From the NCBI GenBank assembly GCA_002501085.1, contig DLRL01000039.1, positions 1 to 58,211 on the forward strand: a DNA stretch of 58,211 nt, given 5' to 3'. Under the pieces are notes generated by a model. That model made no database searches and was not told where the DNA came from. It worked only from the letters and a program-made list of their open reading frames with translations. The DNA comes from Gemmatimonadales bacterium UBA7889 (GTDB taxonomy: Bacteria > Gemmatimonadota > Gemmatimonadetes > Longimicrobiales > Gaopeijiaceae). The position numbers and the translations under genes are program-made. Of the stretch, positions 25,207 through 31,787 are shown in pieces; position 1 is the first letter of the stretch, and the number at the start of each line of letters is the position of its first letter.

Positions 25207-26511
25207 ATGTCCACCTCCGACGGTACACATTCGAGCGCTGACATCACAAATAACAATTTGTGTTCAGTGCTTGAATCTATCCTTGAGGGAAGTGCTCGCA
25301 CTCAGATTCTCGACCGAGCTCTCACCGGGGATGACTTCGAAGTTGGGGTTAAACGCCTTCGCTCTTCGATGCAGACCCACATTTTCAGGGCTTCTGAGGA
25401 CGTTTTTTCTCTTTCGCAAATGATTGAGGAACTCGACAAGAAAACTCGGGACGACGGGTTCCATGTTCTCCAAGCGTGGGATTTCGGTACCCACCAGTTT
25501 AGTGAAGAAAACGTGCCAACGCTTATGATGGATTTCTGGACAAAGACAGCTCCAGAAGTCCGATTAGAACGTTCTTCACTCGCAATTCTATTGGACTACT
25601 ACTTCCTGCATGTTCTGGCACTATGTGCCATGAGGGCGTGGGATGAGAGTAACGCGGATGCTGCACTGGACCGAGTTACTAGGCTCGTGCAGCATCTGCA
25701 GGGGCCCGAGGGCAGTGGGCACCAGTTCGTCCAGAATGCTGAAACTCTTCTGGTGCTTGCGGTCTCACATTTTCACCCCGAAGACCAAGCTTATGACCGT
25801 CTCGTTGAAAAGGTGCGGAGCCTGAATTCGAGACATCAGTTGAACTTCGCACTCATTGGGGCAGCTGTTTTAGGAAGTCACTTGCGGTGGGGATTCTCGG
25901 TCATGTATCGACGAGATCTTGGGCGGATGCGAGATGATAATACGGCAGATTATCCCTGGCTTTTGGATGCGCTGCTCACTCTGGTGCGCGAGTACGCGAG
26001 GATGCACGAAGAGGGTATTCAAGGCACAGAGCGTGAGAACGTAGTGAGCGCGCTTCTTAATGGCCTTACTCCCGACCCATGGGCGTTCATAGATACATGT
26101 CCTGCTGCCCTGGTCGACTATGAGGTTGAGTACTCCGAACTCTCTGAACTTTTTATTCGGTATAAGGAAGAGATTTTGGAAGAATTTGAGAGCCATCGCC
26201 CAGGACGAGACACGTATTCTCCAATCTCGTTTCACACCAATTTCCTACCAAATACCCTTGTCGCCATGGTCATGACGGCACTGCTGGAGGGCTCGGCTCA
26301 GGAATTGTCTTTGAATGCTCTTTTTCTGAGTAATCGTGATGAAATGGGGGATGAACGAGCAAATCTTGCTCGGATGCTCATGTACTATGCCAATGCGAGC
26401 CCAGATCGGCTTGGGGAGCATGGTGCCGCCCTGATTATTTACGATGAGGGCACTGGCATCAGCCATGTAGGCCTCACTTTGAGTGCATTTAGAAAGTACA
26501 TCCCAGGTTGA
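25207..26511 (+). CDS. Unrecognised 434-residue helical protein
   Basis: I do not recognise this protein. It has no signal peptide and is predicted to be almost entirely alpha-helical, with acidic/Leu-rich stretches (VLESILEGSARTQILDRAL, AALDRVTRLVQHLQ, MFIRYKEE-like helices). The C-terminal part contains a conserved-looking NALFLSNRDEMGDERANLARM. It is transcribed divergently from the beta-lactamase-like gene, and AGAGAGG precedes the ATG by 2 bases. It could be a regulatory or scaffolding protein; no catalytic residues stand out. Confidence 0.55.
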   Translation: MSTSDGTHSSADITNNNLCSVLESILEGSARTQILDRALTGDDFEVGVKRLRSSMQTHIFRASEDVFSLSQMIEELDKKTRDDGFHVLQAWDFGTHQFSEENVPTLMMDFWTKTAPEVRLERSSLAILLDYYFLHVLALCAMRAWDESNADAALDRVTRLVQHLQGPEGSGHQFVQNAETLLVLAVSHFHPEDQAYDRLVEKVRSLNSRHQLNFALIGAAVLGSHLRWGFSVMYRRDLGRMRDDNTADYPWLLDALLTLVREYARMHEEGIQGTERENVVSALLNGLTPDPWAFIDTCPAALVDYEVEYSELSELFIRYKEEILEEFESHRPGRDTYSPISFHTNFLPNTLVAMVMTALLEGSAQELSLNALFLSNRDEMGDERANLARMLMYYANASPDRLGEHGAALIIYDEGTGISHVGLTLSAFRKYIPG

Positions 26512-26637
26512 TTTGACCCATATCACAAAGGTGATGCTCGCCAACGGGCAGATCTCACGATAAAGTGTCCGTCTTGCACGTATCTACGCAGTGCTGATCG
26601 GGATACTCAGATCGATCAGTCGAACGGAGGTCACCTA

Positions 26638-27186
26638 ATGAAAAGCATTATTTTGGTTGTGGTCAGCTTGCTTACCGTTACGATAAATGTGAGCGCCCAA
26701 ATCGATGAACTCTCACTTGAGAGCGTGCTGGCGACTGCGCCTGGACGAGCTCGTGCCGGTGCCGCAGTCATTAAGTGGAACGACGACTACACTTACGAGA
26801 CCTTGAAAGAGGGAACAAATGCTATCGTGTGTTATGATCGTTCCGGTGAACGGGATAGGCCGGCATTCGCGGTGCAGTGCACCAGCGTGGCCAACTTGGC
26901 CCGTGTCGCTCAAAACCGACGTTTCCGAGGGGAGACTAGTAACACCGAGGAAGAGCGAGCTATGGTAGCTGCCGCAGAAGCTAACAGTACGAGGGTGGCG
27001 CCTGAGTATGGTTCACCATGGGTTTCGACGAATGGTGCGGATCAGCAGAGCGCTAGGACCCATACGACATTCGCGGTGCCGGGAGCTACTACTGAATCTA
27101 CTGGTCTGCCAGAAAACGGCAGAGGTGGCGGTGCTTGGATTATGGGTGCCGGAACGAGTGAAGCTCACATCATGATACCAGGGTAG
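26638..27186 (+). CDS. Secreted hypothetical protein
   Basis: This exported protein of 182 residues has a signal peptide (SIILVVVSLLTVTINVSAQ) and a well-placed GGAGG seven bases before the ATG. The body has RARAGAAVIKWNDDYTYETLKEG and CYDRSG, with a second Cys in VQCTSVANLARV; a disulphide is possible. The C-terminus ends in GAWIMGAGTSEAHIMIPG. Similar GAWIM-type tails occur in exported hypothetical proteins of related bacteria, but I cannot name a family. Function is unknown. Confidence 0.65.
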   Translation: MKSIILVVVSLLTVTINVSAQIDELSLESVLATAPGRARAGAAVIKWNDDYTYETLKEGTNAIVCYDRSGERDRPAFAVQCTSVANLARVAQNRRFRGETSNTEEERAMVAAAEANSTRVAPEYGSPWVSTNGADQQSARTHTTFAVPGATTESTGLPENGRGGGAWIMGAGTSEAHIMIPG

Positions 27187-27303
27187 AACCCGAAAGCTTG
27201 TAGCGACCAAATAAGCTTAGGCGGAGAAATCATAACCCTTCATCTCTGATTTGATATTCCCCTTGTACCCGGAGTGAAAAACCTACGTAGGGATATCCTG
27301 GTA

Positions 27304-27466
27304 CTGAATCTCGATCACCCTGCAGCATTGAGATTCAGGCGGGCTTAGAGGAACGTTATTCAGACATCTATACACATGATGTGTTGAGGGTGATCGAAAA
27401 GAGATTATGGAGGCTCGTATGGTGAACCGCGCCTTTTCTAACGGCGCTCCACTTCGAGCCTCCCAT
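27304..27466. repeat. Nested inverted repeats between convergent genes
   Basis: Four paired arms are visible in and beside the convergent intergenic region. CTGAATCTC (27304-27312) pairs with GAGATTCAG (27330-27338). CGATCACCCT (27312-27321), in the loop of the first, pairs with AGGGTGATCG (27387-27396). ACACA/TGTGT surrounds TGA inside that loop. ATGGAGGCTCG (27407-27417) pairs with CGAGCCTCC(C)AT (27455-27466), enclosing GCGCC/GGCGC. It probably terminates both flanking transcripts; the last stem overlaps the end of the minus-strand gene. The first two stems cannot form independently without overlap, so an alternative-fold element is possible. Confidence 0.45.
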
Positions 27467-29921
27467 CCACAAATACGTGAGAAGGCACGACCCGGTAGTC
27501 GAACGGGTGTCCCTCTAGGACGACGAAATCAGCATCCTTTCCCACCTCGATGCTGCCGACCCGGCTTCCGATGTCAAGCATCTCAGCTGGATTCATGGTT
27601 GCCATCCGTAACGCTTCAATCTCTGGCACGCCATTCCTAAATGCCCAGGCAGAATTCAAGATAGGCTCACCGCCTAGCCGGCCAATCGGTGACGCCCGGC
27701 GCGATGCACCGGGCCCGAAGAAGGCCACCTTCACGCCTGCCTGGCTGAGGATCGCTGGACCTTTACTACTCCAGCCGTCCCCTCCTCCTCGAATGTCGGA
27801 GGCGAAGCTGCCGGAGTTACCGAGAATGACTCCTGCATCAGCGGCGGCAATCTCGTCAGCCAGTTTGTGGGCCTCCACCGCACCAGTGATGACGAGACGT
27901 AACCCATAGTCGCGAGCGATGCTTATTGCTTCCCGGATCTCAGCGACACGATTAGCGTGGATCAGTACGGGTACCTCTCGGCGTAACACAGGTAGCATCG
28001 CTTCATGGCGCTGGTCATACTCACGGTCCGGGTCTCCCCTTGAGTACTCCACTGCCTCGTCTAACTCGTTTCGGATCATTGCCGAGGCGCTTTCCAGCGT
28101 TACTGAGATGCCTGACGCACCTGCCCAATAACTGGTTGTCCCAGACGTCAGCGACATAACCATGCTGCTCGGTTCTCGCCTAACCATCTTCTCAAAGTCC
28201 AGACCCGGTGTCCTGACAACGACTCCGTTCCCTCCGATCAGATTCAGTGTTCCTGGGGTCACATTAATCGTGGTCACGCCGACAGTGGTATTCACCCGGT
28301 ATGAAGGAAACCACGGGTCCACAGCGTAGAGCGCGTTCATCTCAGGCACGATCGGCTCGGTGATCTCATCGTTCTGGACTTGCCACTTGAGATCGCCGAT
28401 CCAGTCATTTGCGAAAGCGCGCGCAATAATCGTTCCGGGCATGATGACCCGTCCACCTGCCTCCATCACCGGCATGCCTGCGGGCACTGTTCCCCCAGCT
28501 TCCACACGGGTAAACCTACCTTCCTCCACGATGATGGTTGCGTCCTCGATAGCACCGTCACTGATGGTGAACACGTGCGCGCCTGTGATGGCGAATGATT
28601 CGTCGTTCGGCCCAATCCCATTTCGAAGAGGACTGAATGGACCGACATCCCGCAGTCGATCACCCTGTTCCGGTTCTCCCCGTTCGTACTCTAATTGGCC
28701 ATCAATGAACACTCGTTCGACCCGGTCTGCAGTTAGATCCAGGAAGTGGCCATCCAACAGCACGAGATCAGCATCCTTTCCTACTTCGATACTGCCCACC
28801 CGGTCATCGAGCATCATCGCCTTGGCCCCGTTAATTGTCATGACCTCAAGCGCTTGCTGATCAGTGAGACCGTGTCGTGCCAGAAATGCACCGTATTCGC
28901 GGAAGTCTTTGAAGTGTTGGTTGGACATGTCAGTCTGGATGCTCGCAGTGATACCTGCATCCAGAAGCTCCTTGAGCAGGTTTATCGGCTCCGGATCGTT
29001 GTAGTATTGAACTATCATCATGGGGCCGATGACGGGGATGATACTGGTCCCGCTCAAGAGATCGATTAGCGGGAATGCCTCTTCCGCGTGCGCCAGGGCA
29101 AGTCGATCGATGAAGCCATATTTTCTCGCAAGCCGTAGGACCATCATGATCTCGCTCGGATAATGCGAGTGAGCGTGGACCATGACGTCGCCGCGGAGGA
29201 CAGGGAGGAGCGCCTCGAGCCGCTCGTTGATCTCAGGAGGCTCACTAGCTTGCCCTCCGGCGTGGGCCTCTTTTTGAGCCAGATAGAGTTTTGCTCGTCG
29301 GAAGTAGTCGTCAGCGGTTGCATACCAGCCCATCACGGTCTGCGGCGTCTCACCTGGCCGCAGATTGATAAGTGGGCGCACCGCCATCTTTAGGTCCACA
29401 TAGGGCTTAAGGATCATGTTCGGCCCGGGCGTGCTCTTCATCTTCAGGGCCACGGACTGGCCGCTCGAAATGATTCCACTACCGGAGCGGGCAATCACAG
29501 AGGTCACACCCCCAGAGAGAGCGACCTGGATCATCGGGTCCTCAAGATGAAGGTTCTCAACCGCTTTCCATTCGGGTGTGAATGGTCCAGGGATCTGTGA
29601 GCGACTGGACCTGTCTAGTCCCAGGTGGGTGTGAGCATCGATCATACCCGGGATAACCATTTCTGCCTGATACTCCTGAGCATCGGCAGGGGCGTCGACT
29701 GACGTCCCTATCTGTTGGATGAGTCCATCGTGCACGAGGATCTCACCATCCGTGATAACACCATTCGTAACGGTGTGGATCTCACCAGCCCGGATAAGGA
29801 TGGCTTGGGACTGAGCCGCTACCGGGATGTGGACCACGTTGGCTACGAGTACCCCAACTAGGAGTAGGGTTAATCGGAACCGCCTAGGCTCGTTATCTCT
29901 ACACTCTGCGAGTAGCAACAA
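27438..29921 (-). CDS. Double-domain amidohydrolase (imidazolonepropionase-like), second domain degenerate
   Basis: Two tandem amidohydrolase domains follow a signal peptide (FRLTLLLVGVLVANVVHIPVAAQ). Domain 1 (about 45-410) has the metal motif His97-Thr-His99 in PGMIDAHTHL, VHAHSHYP and a catalytic Asp in ASIQTDMSN. Domain 2 (about 440-827) aligns closely in fold (PGTIIARAFAND) but the HxH pair reads Arg-Ala-Phe. It does carry the GSIEVGKDADFVVLEG tail that recurs as GSIEVGKDADLVLLDG in domain 1. So only domain 1 is likely catalytic. The start is TTG; no better start is visible. It follows the propeller gene in the same direction after 28 bases, an operon. Confidence 0.85.
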   Translation of the reverse strand: MLLLAECRDNEPRRFRLTLLLVGVLVANVVHIPVAAQSQAILIRAGEIHTVTNGVITDGEILVHDGLIQQIGTSVDAPADAQEYQAEMVIPGMIDAHTHLGLDRSSRSQIPGPFTPEWKAVENLHLEDPMIQVALSGGVTSVIARSGSGIISSGQSVALKMKSTPGPNMILKPYVDLKMAVRPLINLRPGETPQTVMGWYATADDYFRRAKLYLAQKEAHAGGQASEPPEINERLEALLPVLRGDVMVHAHSHYPSEIMMVLRLARKYGFIDRLALAHAEEAFPLIDLLSGTSIIPVIGPMMIVQYYNDPEPINLLKELLDAGITASIQTDMSNQHFKDFREYGAFLARHGLTDQQALEVMTINGAKAMMLDDRVGSIEVGKDADLVLLDGHFLDLTADRVERVFIDGQLEYERGEPEQGDRLRDVGPFSPLRNGIGPNDESFAITGAHVFTISDGAIEDATIIVEEGRFTRVEAGGTVPAGMPVMEAGGRVIMPGTIIARAFANDWIGDLKWQVQNDEITEPIVPEMNALYAVDPWFPSYRVNTTVGVTTINVTPGTLNLIGGNGVVVRTPGLDFEKMVRREPSSMVMSLTSGTTSYWAGASGISVTLESASAMIRNELDEAVEYSRGDPDREYDQRHEAMLPVLRREVPVLIHANRVAEIREAISIARDYGLRLVITGAVEAHKLADEIAAADAGVILGNSGSFASDIRGGGDGWSSKGPAILSQAGVKVAFFGPGASRRASPIGRLGGEPILNSAWAFRNGVPEIEALRMATMNPAEMLDIGSRVGSIEVGKDADFVVLEGHPFDYRVVPSHVFVDGRLEVERR

Positions 29922-29949
29922 TGCTATTCAAGCCTTGGGTTGTATCGCC

Positions 29950-30894
29950 TCAGCGCTCCAGTCTTTGGACGACGATGAATCGAGTTCCGTCTGCGCTAAC
30001 GTCATACTCGGGATTATAGGATGCCATCATATTGCTTGCGCCCATACCGGCCTGTTCACCAGTGAAAATCCGCTGTGGCTCGTTAGGACTGAAACTGCCA
30101 TCGGTCGCGAATCTCACGCCCATCAGTGAATTGCCTTCCCAGTAAAACAATGTGTCATTGCTCCATTTTGGCCAGGTACCACCGTTCGCAGATACCTTCC
30201 ATCTTGATTCAGACCTCGGGAACGTGGTCACATAGATTTCCATCTGACCATCCTGGTCGGATTGGTATGCGACGAAGCGTCCATCCCGAGACGTCCGCGC
30301 CAGGGCCTGAATCCCCTCGTCATCTACCAGCACTGCCGTTTCCCCGCTCGCCACGCTGACGTACCAGAGGTCACGGGCTTGCGTATCCGGGTTGTTGGTG
30401 TGGAAGACCACGGTCGATGCGTCTGGAGACCATGACGGGTACCACTTGTGCATCCCCTCGCTTTCGATGAGTACTTGGTCGCGGCCGCTGCCATCCGATG
30501 TCCGGATGTAGAGATTTGACACACCACCATCGTTCTGGATTGAGTATGCGATACGGGAGCCGTCAGGGGACCAGATCATGTGACGCTCATATCCCTCATT
30601 GGTCGTGATCCGGTTCGCGCTCATGCCTTCGAGGATCCAGAGGTGATCCACATCGCCTGGGTTCTGTCGACCACGAACCGCAACCTTACTACCATCAGGA
30701 GAGATGGACGGATCAAGGATCGAATTCATTCGAGGGCCTATGGTCCCTAAAACGTTACCAGATCCATCAACCCACGCGAGTTGTCGGATTGTTGGTATTT
30801 GGTTTCCGCGTCCGCGTCCCTGGGCGTTGAGCGATCTTTGGTCTGCGGCAAGCAAGCCGAGTGCGATCAGAGGAATTGTGACATAAGCCTTCAT
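29950..30894 (-). CDS. Secreted TolB-like beta-propeller
   Basis: This exported protein has six blades of the PD40/TolB type: DPSISPDGSKVAVRG, MIWSPDGSRIAYSIQ, SWSPDASTVVFHTNN, TSRDGRFVAYQSDQDG and the terminal YDVSADGTRFIVV. The signal peptide is MKAYVTIPLIALGLLAADQ. A short Arg/Gly stretch (GRGRGN) follows cleavage. Comparable C-terminal propellers occur in TolB-like Ser/Thr-kinase proteins of the same bacterial groups, but no kinase domain precedes this one. The role is probably ligand binding. It is the first gene of a two-gene unit with the double amidohydrolase. Confidence 0.75.
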   Translation of the reverse strand: MKAYVTIPLIALGLLAADQRSLNAQGRGRGNQIPTIRQLAWVDGSGNVLGTIGPRMNSILDPSISPDGSKVAVRGRQNPGDVDHLWILEGMSANRITTNEGYERHMIWSPDGSRIAYSIQNDGGVSNLYIRTSDGSGRDQVLIESEGMHKWYPSWSPDASTVVFHTNNPDTQARDLWYVSVASGETAVLVDDEGIQALARTSRDGRFVAYQSDQDGQMEIYVTTFPRSESRWKVSANGGTWPKWSNDTLFYWEGNSLMGVRFATDGSFSPNEPQRIFTGEQAGMGASNMMASYNPEYDVSADGTRFIVVQRLER

Positions 30895-31004
30895 GGTTTC
30901 TACTCCGGGTTACAGTGCTCTAATTGGTTGCGCTCGCGGCTGATATGTGGCGATTAGCGGAAATTTGGCCATCAAGTAAGGGCTCAGGCACCACATTCCA
31001 GTCA

Positions 31005-31487
31005 CTACCGACGGATTCTTAGAGGGGTGGGGTCAGGGGGCTCATCCTGACCCTGACTATTACCAAGCAATTTAAAAAAGCTAGGGATCAAGAAGCTGGC
31101 AGCGACCGCTACCACCCCTACGATAACGGTGGTCCGCACCCGGTCCAATTTGGGTACAGTAACCTCAAGGATATCAGTCCGAGCGAAGGTAAGGGTTTGC
31201 CTTAGGTTCCCGAGTGTGGGTCCCGCGTACGCGGGACCGCTAAGCCTAGTCGTAATTGTGACTGAATCTGCCGTTAGGCTCTGGAATCGTCCGTTGACTT
31301 CTCCCAGGGTTTCCGCTGAGATCTCCTGCAGATGCTCTGTACCGTCCTCTGAAAGCAAGAGACGGATCTGCTCACCTGTTGTGATCGTCGGAAGATCCGC
31401 AGGATTCGGTAGGTAGCAGCCCAGCAAGACAGTTAAAATCAGTGTTAGGGCCTGCCACAAAGCGAGTCGTCGCATTCTTGCAGTATC
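31005..31487 (-). CDS. Small lipoprotein with C-terminal membrane segment
   Basis: A lipobox (LTVLLGC) follows the signal peptide MRRLALWQALTLILT. The mature part has a beta-type domain (TTGEQIRLLLSEDGTEH... GEVNGRFQSLTADSVTITTR) and one hydrophobic segment near the C-terminus (TTVIVGVVAVAASFLIPSFFKLL), then a basic tail. I cannot name a family. The layout matches the exported protein at 18791-19495. I chose the ATG at 31487, with AGGGA a few bases upstream; an ATG at 31472 is an alternative. Confidence 0.6.
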   Translation of the reverse strand, partial: DTARMRRLALWQALTLILTVLLGCYLPNPADLPTITTGEQIRLLLSEDGTEHLQEISAETLGEVNGRFQSLTADSVTITTRLSGPAYAGPTLGNLRQTLTFARTDILEVTVPKLDRVRTTVIVGVVAVAASFLIPSFFKLLGNSQGQDEPPDPTPLRIRR

Positions 31488-31624
31488 CATAGTCCCTTTC
31501 TGAGGGTTGCACGAGTCGTTCACCGAGGGCATGACACTATATGAGTGCAGAGTTGTGGTAGCAACGGGCTATACCAGTCTTATGGGTTATGCCGCTAGCA
31601 GCCCTGAAAAAAGGAGGAAAACAC

Positions 31625-31648
31625 ATGGAGTGGATCGAGGGTAAGTAG
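31625..31648 (+). other. 7-codon leader-like ORF with strong ribosome binding site
   Basis: The sequence AAAAAAGGAGGAAAACAC precedes an ATG and a stop after seven codons (MEWIEGK). The Shine-Dalgarno core is the strongest in the window. It lies upstream of the SusC1 gene and before the candidate promoter. It may be a leader peptide, a remnant of a deleted gene, or a chance match. Confidence 0.3.
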
Positions 31649-31698
31649 AATTCTGGAGTCCTTGCAGTAAGAGGTGCCTTAGAACGCCGTCAAGGTGA

Positions 31699-31728
31699 TT
31701 GACAAGTGATTGCGGTCTCCGATAGTCT
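31699..31728 (+). promoter_or_regulatory. Candidate sigma70-like promoter for SusC1
   Basis: A perfect TTGACA (31699-31704) is followed after 18 bases by TAGTCT (31723-31728), a partial match to TATAAT. The SusC1 ATG lies about 60 bases downstream, with GGAGG 7 bases before it. The -10 match is weak, so this is a candidate only. Confidence 0.4.
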
Positions 31729-31787
31729 GAACACGGATAGGGTGAGCGTCACACACGCGATACGCGTGAAATTCTGGAGGATCATAT

